Assembly: GCA_030278955.1 (NCBI GenBank)
Contig: JAOANR010000005.1
Coordinates: 4,817,431 to 4,881,430, forward strand
From: Hygrophila difformis
Lineage: Eukaryota > Streptophyta > Magnoliopsida > Lamiales > Acanthaceae
Direction of reading: 5' to 3'
Length of the DNA stretch: 64,000 bases
Shown: positions 42,990 to 54,349 of the stretch, piece by piece
Position numbering within the stretch: the first letter of the stretch is position 1
How the letters are laid out: the number at the start of each line of letters is the position of its first letter
The notes under the pieces: generated by a model
Told to the model about the DNA's origin: nothing
The model's input: only the letters and a program-made list of their open reading frames with translations
The model's database searches: none
Made by a program: the position numbers and the translations under genes

Positions 42990-45825
42990 TCTATATAATA
43001 AATCCTGAATACTTTTTGGCATGTGCAGACTGTATTGCCCTTATTAAATATACTCCATATTTTTTAATTTTAAGGGTTATATTGTAATTATGCCTTAGGT
43101 TTCCACGTAAATGCTGATTAATCATCCAGAAACGTATAGTCATCCAATTTAATTACACGTCAGCGTCTAATCATCCTACTTGCCAAGTCATCAATCTTTT
43201 AAATCTTATATTTAGGTAATAAATCTATTTATTAGTATAAGAAAATCTTGAAAAAATCTTTTCATATATTCAAAAAGGATATAAATTGGAAATAAATTAT
43301 ATTAATATATTTGATATTATGTATTATTGTTAAACCAATATTTCATCTTTAATTTTTGCTCGACATATATTATTTAATTGAGTATGTTATCTTTTCAAAT
43401 ATATTATATTAATTATATAAAAATTTGAGCCTGAAGTATTAACCTCAATCAATATAATAAATTAAAAGAATAATTAATAATTAATAACCATGATTCAGTT
43501 AATTTATCAAACTATATATCTATATAATAAATTCTGAATACTTTTTGCCATGTGCAGACTGTATTGTCCTTATTGAATCTTATATTTTTATCTTCATTCT
43601 TATTAAAAAATATCAAATTAAGGTTATATCTATAAGTCATTATAAAACATGATCAAACATATCAATGACTCTTATCATGACACATTATAAACACCACATC
43701 ATCCTCTCAAAAATACCACAAGTTGCCACGTGTCATCTACATAATAAATACTTAATTAAATTTAATCTAAATCTTCTTAAAAATATATTTCTAAGATTTC
43801 ATCTATATTTAGAAAATAAATCAATATATTAATTAAAAAAATATTGAGAAAATCTTTCTATGCATTTTAAAAAGATATAAATTGGAAACAAATTAAATTA
43901 TACTATTCTATTTTATATTTGTAAATATTAATTGAAATTATATATATAAATTTTTTTGATAATAATATATTATAAATTCTTTAACTATATATATTATATC
44001 TCTTATAATAAATCATGAATACTTTCTGGCATATGCAGACTGTATTGCCCTTATTGTATCTTATATTTTTTTTATCTTCATTTTTATTAAAAAATATCAA
44101 ATCAATGTTATATTTTTAAATCATTATAAAATATGATCAAACATATCAACGGCTCTCATCATGACACATCATAAATGCCACATCATCCTCTCAAAAATAC
44201 CACAAGTTGCCATGTGTCATCTAAGTGCTTCCTTTGTTTTTATTTTTTTTCCACTTCGAAACATGCAGTGAATTTATGTTACCATTATTTCTTTTGATGC
44301 TTTGAAAATAAATACTTAATAACATAATCCTAAATTTTATATTTTTATGTTTATCTAAAGGTCAGCAAATGTATTAGTCGATTTTACGTGTCATACGTTG
44401 ATTTATTGCCAAGAAAAATATAAAGATCCAAAAGGTTAATTATATGATTGTCAAATAGAGTTTTTCTTTGCATTGAACCATGCATAGCATTAAAAATATG
44501 TATTATACTTATAATGATGTGCCAAAAATGTATTGGACGATATATTAGCAAGAAAAAGAGAAAATGCGAGGAATGATCATTCTATGATAGTTGAACAAAT
44601 TGCTAATGTGATTTAAAATATAAACATAAAAAAGTGGCTACTGCTTTACCGAAATAACTAATTATAATAATTAGGGCAATAATCAATAAAAACATTATTC
44701 AATAATTTTATATTCAATGATAATAACTCATTTTTAGATTCATTATCCAATATTAAATCATTATTCAAATTTAAGGAAATGATGAATATAATAAAGTATG
44801 ATAGTTTGGATTCACTCAATAAAACAAATATGATTGGAGAATGATTGTAAGAGTGATTCATTTACGGGACAGTTACAGTACATTATGAAATAAAGTATTG
44901 AAAATCATAGCATTTTATTATTATTTGATGTCAATGTGACGATATAATAATTTCCGTTTCCATTTGAATTTGATTGTTCATAACTCATTCAGTGTGATTG
45001 TAGCAATTTCAGGTGATTGTTATTTTCTTATGATGCCTAAGAAACTTTCCTTTAGTAACATAATAATATTTTGCTTCATATTTTATTGTATAGTTTGTGT
45101 ATTCATGTTGTGTGGAACTATGAGTCATGAGGTTTAGTTTAGTTTTACAATTGGTTGGTCTTGGTTGTCTTTGAATACAAATTAGTTGTTTGCTTTTTTC
45201 TTCCCTTTCTTTTGATCATATTTATTGAAAATTTTTTAGTTTTGTGGCTGCATATAAATGTGGGAACTTGAAAACAAACAAATTTTGCTGCCTGAGAAAG
45301 TGATCTCATAAAAAATTTAACGTTATGAAATTGATTATATAGAATGATGAACAATTACATAATGTGAATAACCCGAAGATTACCACCAGTATATATAGGT
45401 TGTAGCCATAACCAAAAGGATTGAGACTTTTCTATATCTCACCAACTAAGAACTTATTTTCTAATATTTTCTAATTCTTCTAAATAATGGTTTGTATAAT
45501 ATAACTAATTGAATCCATCCCTCCTACTATCTTATTAAAATTGTGGAGATTCCTACTCATGGTTTAGAATAGCTTGGTTTATTGAAATTGGTGGATCAAG
45601 ATATTCATATAGAAATTGAGGTTCATTATCTCGAGGTAATGAACTCATTATTTATTTTATCGCATGTTTTATGATCAAATTGATACAGATTCTTATGGTT
45701 TCCTATGTCTATGTTATGAATTTAAAGTAAAGCAAACTTTATACATAAATAATAATAAGACCACAAATACTTGATTTTATTTGAAAAAAAAACACCGCCC
45801 GCGAAGCGCGGGTCAAAATTCTAGT
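42990..45825 (+). mobile_element. Non-autonomous Helitron
   Basis: Begins TCTATATAATAAATCC after an A and ends CTAG before a T, the A/T insertion preference and TC...CTRR ends of Helitrons. A GC hairpin CCCGCGAAGCGCGGG (45,799-45,813) sits 12 bases before the end. The left flank joined to the right flank reproduces the empty site deduced from copy 1, so the boundaries are exact. Two further 5'-end-like copies occur at about 43,519 and 43,999. No helicase or other protein is encoded. Confidence 0.95.
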
Positions 45826-46193
45826 ATTTTATAATTCTCCAAATGGAATTTTAAAAATATAAATTTGATCCCTACCTTTTTTTAATAATTTAAATAATAG
45901 CACCAAATCCAAAAGAAATGAAAATCATATATTAAATCATTGAATCGATTCCTTTTGTAATTTGTGTGGTATAAACTTTCACTATTTTTTTTTCTGGCTT
46001 CGACTCCTCCAAAAAAAAAATATCATTGAATCGACTTATATAAATTAATGTATAATTATCCTATTTCGATTTAATAGAATTATTGAATAATTATTATTTA
46101 AAGAGATACATAAATTATATATTACCATGTCCTACATTTAAAAAATAATATCTCATAACTCAATGCATTTGTTTAACGCATGGTTATTAAAAT

Positions 46194-46594
46194 CTCGATC
46201 TTGATCTTAAGATTTTAGGATCTCACTTCTTAAAAACGATCTAGATCTTTATAGGATCTTAAATTTAGTAGGATCTCGATCTTGATTGTAAAATCCAATC
46301 TTAATGGTAGAATCTTACGCTCCTATACGATCCGATCCTACCAAAATTTGAAATATGCTCCCATAATCTCATGTTTTTCATAAAATCGGTATTAAAATTT
46401 ATTTTCGACTGTATATAGTACTTTATTGCTTCATTTACCTAATAATATTTTATGTTATGCTTTCATTATTAATATGTGTAATTATTTTTATCTATTGTTG
46501 CAATTTTGTAGGATCTTAGGATCTATATTCGATCCTACAATCTCGATCTTGCAAAAACAAAAACGATCATAGCTAAGATTTCGATCTTGATAAC
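46194..46594. mobile_element. GATC-rich MITE-like element, copy 2
   Basis: Counterpart of 3,859-4,270 with the same ends. Presence in both copies dates it before the duplication. Confidence 0.55.
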
Positions 46595-46639
46595 CTTGGT
46601 TTAACCGTTAATATTTCAAAATATGTACAAGTAAATTTT

Positions 46640-46737
46640 TTATAAGATATGTATCTAAAACTGTACTATTAAACGAATCTAATAACACCATGTTATTAGA
46701 TTCGTCTAATAGTATAGTTTTAGATATATATCTTATA
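46640..46737. repeat. Foldback, copy 2
   Basis: Counterpart of 4,318-4,407, but with seven extra bases (ATGTTAT) that lengthen the stem and leave only a CCA loop. Confidence 0.75.
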
Positions 46738-47167
46738 AATTTTGTAATTAAAACCTAACCTGAGTATATTTTTTAATTATATAGTAGTAGTTAGTAGCTA
46801 TAAAATTGAATAAAACATAAACAATAAAAATGTTAAGATGAAAGAACTAGTAAAATACTCTATTTTGGATGGAGATAGTATATATTTACTATATTTAGTA
46901 CATTGCATATATATATGTAAAAAAATATTTAATATTATTATTATTTAGCAAATATAATTATTATATTTGAACCCCAACCTATGATTGGAAGGCAGGGAAC
47001 ATGACCATCTGGGTCAAATCTCAATCCCAACAAATATTATTATTATTATTATTATTATATTATTATTATTATTATGATTATTATTTTTTTTTGGGTGACA
47101 CAGCCTAAGAAGGCGAGCAAAGGGAAAAGAAAAATAGAGAAAGAACATAACGAAGAGAAATCAAAAA

Positions 47168-50100
47168 CTAACTACGCCGGTAGATAGTATTACTAGCATC
47201 TTTTGCCAGCGCATCCTTGACCTCATCGGGCGGGAATGCCCATGTCGTATAAAACTCCTCCAACCGAGCCGCCCTCCTAGCAAACACATCCGCCACCTGA
47301 TTGCCCTCTCTATAAACATGACACAACGCACACCCCGGCATAGCCTGAAGACTCCGCCTGATCACAGCAATAATGGGCCAAAATTGATGACACCAATTAC
47401 CTCCTCCTTGCACCAGCTTGACAACCTCCAGCGAGTCAACAAAACAATAGGCCAGCTGCAACCCATGGTGTAACGCAAGCTCCAATCCAAACTTAAGCGC
47501 CAGTAGTTCGACTTCTAGGATAGAGCGATTCCGAAGTTGGCCACTACATCCTATCTTCCATGCACCAGCTGCCCCCCTCACAACTGCCCCAAATCCGGAC
47601 GTGCCCTCTTGACTGATCACGCACCCATCCGAGTGAAGAAGCCAACCAGTAACCGAAGTATCGCGCCACATTACCTCCCTAATAGGCCTACCTCGCGGCA
47701 GCCTCTGCTGATGTGCATCCAGCGCCTGCTGCAGCAACCGAGCTTTGAAAAGGAGCTGTGCAGCAGCTAAATTCTAACCCTGAAAAATTCGCGCATTGCG
47801 TTCCTTCCATATAACCCAAAGCACAGCAAGGAACCAAGTCCCGTGGATACGATACCCCCACTCCAACCAATGGCGCGCATCTCTCGGATCAACTCCCTGA
47901 ACAACCTCAATCTGACCGATAGAACTCCTCCGCCAAACTTCCGCAGCCCATGTGCAAGAAAATAGGGCATGCTTCCAACTATCAACTTCAATCCCACAGA
48001 CAGAGCACAATGGAGACGCGGTCATCCCCCGATGAAATCTGAGTTCGTTGCATGGAACAATACCATGGCCAATCATCCACAGCAAGTATCCAATTTTCTC
48101 GGGGATCTCCACCTTCCACATCCAATTCCATCCTACATCCGACTCCAACACCCCTGATAACCACTTATAACCAGTGGACACCGAATACCTGCCATCAGAT
48201 GATCCTCGCCAGTGCATAAGGTCAGCCACGTGATCAGCCAGGATAGGAGCTGGTGCAGTCTTCATAGCGTCCCTAATATTCACTGGTAGAACCGTGTATA
48301 AACCCTCCAGCAACCACCTCCCGTCAAGAATGACATCTCTGATTTTTAAGTGAATGTCATTAATATGTACATATGAAACATAGTCGGCCAGCACCCCACC
48401 ATTCCACCATGGTGCATACCATAAGGAGCTATCCCCATCCCCAATTCTAACTCCATAACCTTTCCTGAAAGTAACACCAATTTTCTGTAGCATACGCCAA
48501 ACTTTCGTGCTCCTGTAGTGTGCTGTGGGGAACGAACCTTCCACCATCCCATACTTTTCTCGTATAGCCCTCACCCATAACTTGGTATGATTAAAAAGAA
48601 GATCCCAAAGAAGCCTACCGAGCAATGCAAGATTCATCCGAGCAGATGAGCGCAACCCCAGTCCCCCACAACGTCTTGGGGTGGTGAGCCTCTCCCAATT
48701 CAGCAAATGGATCCCTCGGCCACTTGCCCCCTTCCATATCCAACGGCGAATAATTTTATCAATCCGCTTGCAAACTCCCTGCGGCAAAAGATGGATTTGC
48801 ATAGAATAAACCGGAATGGCCGCCAAGACAGCTCTCGCCTTAGTCACCCTCCCCGCCTTATTCAGCAAAAAACTTGACCATGAACACAATCTGTCTTCAA
48901 TCCTTTTGATTAAAAAATCAAAGTGAGCAATCTTCATTCTTCCTGAAATAATCGGGAAGCCCAAATATTTGCCGATATCCGCACCAATATGAACACCCAA
49001 ATGCCGCACCACCCACTCCTTTTCATCATCAACAGCATGTGAGGATGTAATTGCAATGGACTTAGCTGCATTCATATTTAGGCCAGATCTAGAACCAAAT
49101 CGATCTAGCACTTCTGCCATACACCTGATGCTCGCCTCTGATAATTCCGAGCAGAAAATCAAGTCGTCAGCGAACATCAAATGCGAGATACCCATTCCAT
49201 TCGGGTGAAGTCGCAGCGGCTGCCAACGACTCGCCTCCACCTCCTCCAAAATGGTTTTCGACAGTTTCTCCATAACAATCACAAACAAATATGGGGAGAG
49301 GGGATCCCCTTGCCGAAGCCCACGGCCGACTGGGATGTTACCTATTGGTTCACCGTTCCATAGAATCGAGAAACTGGACGACCGAACGCACTCCATAATC
49401 AGCGTGCGACACCCTACAGGTAAGTCCAACTCACGCAGGCAAGTATCCAAAAAACTCCAACTAACCGTATCATAGGCTTTGGCGAGGTCAATTTTCAGAA
49501 TAGTAGCTTTATGGGTTGATCGCGATTGCTCAATAGTCGCCACCATTTCCTGAAGCAAAATACTGTTATCCGATGTACCACGGCCCGGAAGGAAGGCCGA
49601 TTGGAAGGGGCTAATAATATCACTAAGAATTGAACGAAGCCTCTGGACGAGAATCTTGGTGATGAGTTTGTATGATACATTGCAAAGCATTAACGGACGG
49701 AACTGTTGCAAAGAATTAGGCGTAGGAGTTTTTGGAAGTAAGCACATAAATCCATGCGATAAACCAACTGGAAGTTTGCAAGTAGCCACTACCTCCTTCA
49801 CCATGCGACAGACAGGGTGTTTCATTGTATCCCAATATTTAACATAAAACCCCGCCGGAAATCCATCAGGCCCCGGTGCCGCGTACGCCCGCATTGAGTG
49901 AAGCGCAGCCTCGATTTCCTTATCCGACACCTCCTTGTTGAGTTCTGCCTTATAGCTCTCGGAAACAGGCAACAAAACTGGCAGCTCCCTCCCCACTTCA
50001 TCCTCCTGGTGCTCTACAAAAATCTGTGAATAGTATTCAATCGCATGCTCCTGTAGTCGGACCTGCTGCATCTCCCACTCCCCATTAATCTCCAATCCAT

Positions 50101-51232
50101 AAATCTTACCACGCCGACGATGGACCTGTGTTTTGGCATGAAAGTATCTCGTGTTCCGATCTCCCAGTTTAACCCATCGATCCCTCGCTTTCTGGTACCA
50201 TAATACCTCTTCTTGTTCTAGGATGGTTTCCAGCTCCCTTTTGAGTTCCGACTCAAGCCGCAGAAGCCATGCCGAATCGACATGAACAAGCCTCTTCTGA
50301 ACTCCAAGTAAACGGTTTTTGAGCTTCCTTTTCCTATCCCGGATATTACCAAACGTGCTTTGATTAAATTCCAAGGACTTGGTGCGAACATGCGCCAGGA
50401 CTTGTTGCAGGTATGCACCTCCACCTCCACCACAAGTATCTATCACTTTAATATACTCATCATGCATGCTCCAAGCCGCCTCCCAACGAAACGGCCGGTC
50501 CCCCATCCGCCTGGAGTGTTCACCACATATTAATTTGAGCGGACAGTGGTCCGAACCCATCCTAGGTAGATGAATGATATGGCCATCTCCAAATAATTGC
50601 ACCCATCCAAGCGTGGCCACACCCCTATCCAACCTCTTACTAATCCTACGTCCCCCTCCGGCCATCCTGGACCAAGTGAAAGTCGGTCCAGTAGAGGCCA
50701 CACCCATGAGCATACTTTCATCCAAGGCCTCCCGAAGCTCCAACGCTCTATCTGCTAGGTAGACACCCCCTTGTACCTCCCCCTCTTCCAAGATTTCGTT
50801 CCAATCACCCATAACTAGCCAAGGAACATCCATATGTTGCGCCAACTGGCTAAGCTCTCTCCAATTCTCTCTTCTCCTTTGGTAATTAGGAAAGGCATAC
50901 ATGGCAGTGAAATACCATCGTGTGGAACCTTTCTCAAGTTCCAAAGTAATCATCCGTGGTCGGCTAGCAAAAACCCTAGTCCGGCAATCAATTGCTAGCT
51001 TCTGGATCACCCAAATTCCGCCCCCCATACCTTGGGCCTCTTGAATCTCCACGGCCGAGTAACCCATCCGAGTAAAGAAGCTAGTAACTCGACTGAACGG
51101 TCCCCTAGGCTCCAGCACACATAAAATATCGGGCTTGTGCTCTCGTAGTAATTCCCCCATCCAACGCTGAGCCGTACGACTCATCATTCCGCACACGTTC
51201 CACACAATTATATTATAGTCTTTAAAGTCCAT
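47168..51232 (-). pseudogene. LINE ORF2: endonuclease, reverse transcriptase, zinc finger, RNase H, with one stop
   Basis: ATG chosen at 51,230-51,232 because NIIVWNVCGM, the start of the APE endonuclease, follows at once; the open frame runs further upstream (51,463) through ORF1. Endonuclease motifs: WNVCGM, MGDWNEI, GSDHCPL. Reverse transcriptase: LRQGDPLSPYLF and the catalytic FADD (near 49,165). Then a zf-RVT region (SVSTGYKWLS, CSVCGIEVDSWKHALFSC), and an RNase H of the plant L1 type with D (LHSDG), E (EVELLALK), D (FVDSLEVV) and D (NQVADVF). A TAG at 47,774-47,776 separates the first 1,152 codons from the RNase H in the same frame. It is the sole lesion seen; RT and endonuclease could still be made. 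Confidence 0.9.
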
Positions 51233-51263
51233 ATAAAAAATATTGAAGAATGCAGACGCTCCC

Positions 51264-52781
51264 TCACTGGGATCCACCACCATCCTCCGCATCCACCCAG
51301 CTATCCCCATCTCTCGAATCCATCTCGTCCCCATCCTGGAGCAAATTGAATGGATTCGCCACCATAAAACCATCTGGATAAACCCTTGATGAATCACCAA
51401 TCTCTTCCATGCAGCCCTCACGGGACTGTTCTTTGCCCTCAAGCCGTGGGCGTTTTGCTCCATGGCCTATTCCCTGAACAGGTCCAATAGCACCCGAAAA
51501 GGGTACCAGTGCCAAAACCCTATCTCTGGCACCATGGTCTCTTTCTCGTTGCTCCAAGGGGGTAGAGGCAATCACAATCTCCTTACCCTTGACGCCGTCC
51601 GTAGCATCTACCACGTGTGGAGAAGAAGCCTTAGCCTCTTTGCCCTGATCATCCCTCTTGGCGTCTGAACCAGATGGAGGCGAGGTTTGAGTCGGCTCAT
51701 TAACTGTATCTTTACCCTTGGTTTGGCGCGGCCTTCTATTCCCCCTCCGAACCACCGTCAACCATTCACCAAATGCAGCCTCTGAATTCCCCTCATCAGC
51801 AGCCACCTCAGCCTCCCTCATGCCCAAATCACCCTGCTCATCCGTTCCTTCCTTAGCCTTTCCATCCCTTACAGGCTCTGAAGCCCGATCACCCTCTCCA
51901 TCAGCCACCTCCACTCCAGGAGCCTCATCAGCAATAAAAGAGCAGTCTTTGGCACAATGGCCATAGCGCCCACACTTGGAGCATAGCAGGTGCAGTCCTT
52001 CGTAAGAGATCGTAATCCATTCGTCATTCACCAAGATCTTCCCCGTCACCGGTTTAGTAAGGTCGAGCGCAACACACACTCTCGCAAACAAACCTCGAGA
52101 TGTCTCCCTGGTACATGAATCAAATTTAACAACATCCCCTATACCCGACGCCAGTGCCCACAAGATGTCCTCACGAAATCGGTGCATAGATAAGCCGTTC
52201 ATCCTGGCCCAGACAAGCGTCTTATTCACTTGCGACGTCTTCGGATTGAAGTGTCGCGTCCATGGCATAATTGCCAAGTAGTGATCGAACAACATCCACG
52301 GACCATCATTAATAACAGATTCCCGATCAGACATAAGATCAAATCGAACAATAAAGCATCCATGTCCAACATCAATAAGTATCATATTCCCTTCAATCTT
52401 CCACATGCGCTTAAGCCTATCATGCAGAACCATATACCCTACGTGAGCCCCAAGTAATTTAATAACCAATGCATCCTCCCAATCCTTGCTCGCCTCAATT
52501 TCAATGGAGTCGTCAATGACAAACTTTGGTATGGCCGGATTGCCCTCCACATGGCTTTTGATGATTAACTTTTCCGCAATCAAGTCTCGCCTACGTCGAA
52601 ACGAATTCTCTTCGTGCGTGACTCCTCTCAAAATATCCGCAAATGATGTCGCCTTGCCCCCAGGATCATGGGGTGGGTGATGAACTGCCGCCGCTGCCGA
52701 TTCCGAAGCCGTTGAAGGACCCGACGGAGACACATGAGGAACCCTAGCCGCCCCTTTCGCTGGAAAAACCCTAGCCTCCAT
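51264..52781 (-). CDS. LINE ORF1 nucleic-acid-binding protein
   Basis: 505 residues, intact. ORF1 proteins of plant L1 elements coat the element RNA in the cytoplasm. Residues about 90-180 match the DUF4283-type domain (IEGNMILIDVGHGCFIVRFD, GPWMLFDHYLAIMPW), followed by a single CCHC zinc knuckle (CSKCGRYGHCAKDC, residues about 270-283). The rest is a charged, low-complexity tail. Start is the only reasonable ATG, close to the element's 5' end; stop at 51,264-51,266. ORF2 begins 31 bases downstream in another frame, so ORF2 would be translated by reinitiation or a similar route. Confidence 0.9.
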   Translation of the reverse strand: MEARVFPAKGAARVPHVSPSGPSTASESAAAAVHHPPHDPGGKATSFADILRGVTHEENSFRRRRDLIAEKLIIKSHVEGNPAIPKFVIDDSIEIEASKDWEDALVIKLLGAHVGYMVLHDRLKRMWKIEGNMILIDVGHGCFIVRFDLMSDRESVINDGPWMLFDHYLAIMPWTRHFNPKTSQVNKTLVWARMNGLSMHRFREDILWALASGIGDVVKFDSCTRETSRGLFARVCVALDLTKPVTGKILVNDEWITISYEGLHLLCSKCGRYGHCAKDCSFIADEAPGVEVADGEGDRASEPVRDGKAKEGTDEQGDLGMREAEVAADEGNSEAAFGEWLTVVRRGNRRPRQTKGKDTVNEPTQTSPPSGSDAKRDDQGKEAKASSPHVVDATDGVKGKEIVIASTPLEQRERDHGARDRVLALVPFSGAIGPVQGIGHGAKRPRLEGKEQSREGCMEEIGDSSRVYPDGFMVANPFNLLQDGDEMDSRDGDSWVDAEDGGGSQ

Positions 52782-52787
52782 ATCCCA

Positions 52788-52840
52788 TTATTATTATTAT
52801 TATTATTAATTAATTAATTAATTAATTACATACATAAATA
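52788..52840. repeat. Right half of the (ATT)n tract plus TTAA repeats
   Basis: ATT units then (AATT)n, directly after the LINE 5' end. With 47,036-47,090 it makes up the target microsatellite. Confidence 0.9.
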
Positions 52841-54349
52841 GTTTTCGTAGTACATTGCATGTATATATATATATATTTTGTAAAGCTGTAATTTATAATT
52901 AATTGTTTTAATTTTTGGTGAGAAATTATTTAGAAAATTGTTCGAGAAACTTTATTTTAAGATTTTATATAGATAGATTATATATTATATATAGCTCAAA
53001 TTTAAATCCAAACAAGAGAAATAAAATTTTTCCAATGATCATACTCCATAAATCCAAAATCCTGATTCCTTATAAATTAAATATGTTAAACGGATGATGG
53101 TATCATAAACTTTGAAAGTGCCAATTTTTGAATCCCATAAATTAAGATAGTTGTTAGTATAATTAAATTTATAACAAAATTATAAAGATCTTTAGGAGAT
53201 CTCCTTCTAACCCTAAAACTTAAATCTAAAACTAAGCTCTAAACTTAACAAAATTAACTTGTTTCTACGAAAAAATATGATTATATATAACTTATAAGAT
53301 GAAAGTGCCAATTATGACAAGTGTGACTATAAATTTATGAGCAAGAGAAATTGAAAGACTATCACTAAAAAACTGTCAATAAAAAATATATAGTGTTATT
53401 CCATTAAATAAAATATTGATGAGAAACTCAATAAAAATAGGAACCTAAAACCCGATTGCCCCAACAAATCCAACATAAAGGAATTCCAAAAGACTGACGT
53501 TTCTTCTTCCTTCTGAAAACTCTCAAAAGTCGACGATGGAATTCATACCAGTCTTCTTCATTGTTTCTTCTTCCTTCTGGAAATTCTACGGGCAACTACT
53601 CTTCCTTCTGCGAGTTCATACTTACCCTAAAAGTGGAAGCACCCAAGACCCGACGGCACGACACGCATTTGTAAAATTAGAACTCATAAGGTAATTTTAT
53701 TAGTTGTGATTTTGATTATTTCTGAAATTCTTTTAATATTCTAGTTTCTAAGATATTCTACCGAATACCGATGCAAAGGGCCTTTTTTTTTTCAATAAGC
53801 CGGTGCAAAGGGCCTTGAATCCCTTGTTTGTTGTTCCAATATTAGATTAGATTTTTTTATTTTCCTTTTCTTTTAGGTTAGTAATTCTTAGAGGAAAATG
53901 CAAATTGCATTCAAAATTCGTTCTGTCTCTGGATTTTTAGTGCACTTAGAAAATTTTGGATAGATATTCGGCTTAATAGGTTTCATTTCTTTCTAATAAA
54001 TTTGTTGTAGCCCTGTTATACAAATTGCAATCATCCTTGTTTATAATTATAGATTATAGATAGGTTTGTGGGACTGTCTTTCTTGCTTTGATTGATTCTT
54101 GTGCTATAGTCTTATAGTATGTTTTTCTACACTTGTTTGTACTCCTTATTTCTAAGGATACTTTATTCTCTTTAGTCAGGAGAAAACTCATTTTGTACTG
54201 TAATAGCAGTAGGTTATTACAAGCTGAGTTTGTAAGAAGTGTGGCTTTCATTATAAGGCCATACAAAAACATCATCATTTGGGGTTATATTCTATTGTGT
54301 GGCTTGCATTATATAATAGTTTAATATAATCTTTATTTTTCAGATTACA
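52841..54349 (+). other. Non-coding 5' part of hAT copy 2, with likely intron 53,691-54,343
   Basis: Matches 4,790-6,280. A C/T-rich probable exon ends AACTCATAAG at 53,690, donor GTAATTTT follows, and acceptor TTTTTCAG ends at 54,343, six bases before the transposase ATG. Intron is inferred, not demonstrated. Confidence 0.5.

Larger units (their letters stand above)
47094..52786 (-). mobile_element. L1-type LINE, nearly full length
   Basis: Minus-strand element with ORF1 and ORF2, ending in a short A tail (nine T on plus, 47,094-47,102). The 5' end is only about five bases before the ORF1 ATG, so the 5' UTR is absent or lost. It inserted in the (ATT)n tract that is uninterrupted in copy 1 (4,706-4,778), which hides the target duplication. 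Coding capacity is nearly intact, suggesting a young copy. Confidence 0.93.

Noticed and set aside
44658..44861. ORF inside the Helitron
   Set aside because: Low-complexity Asn/Leu-rich; no helicase, Rep or captured-gene motif, so the Helitron is treated as non-autonomous.
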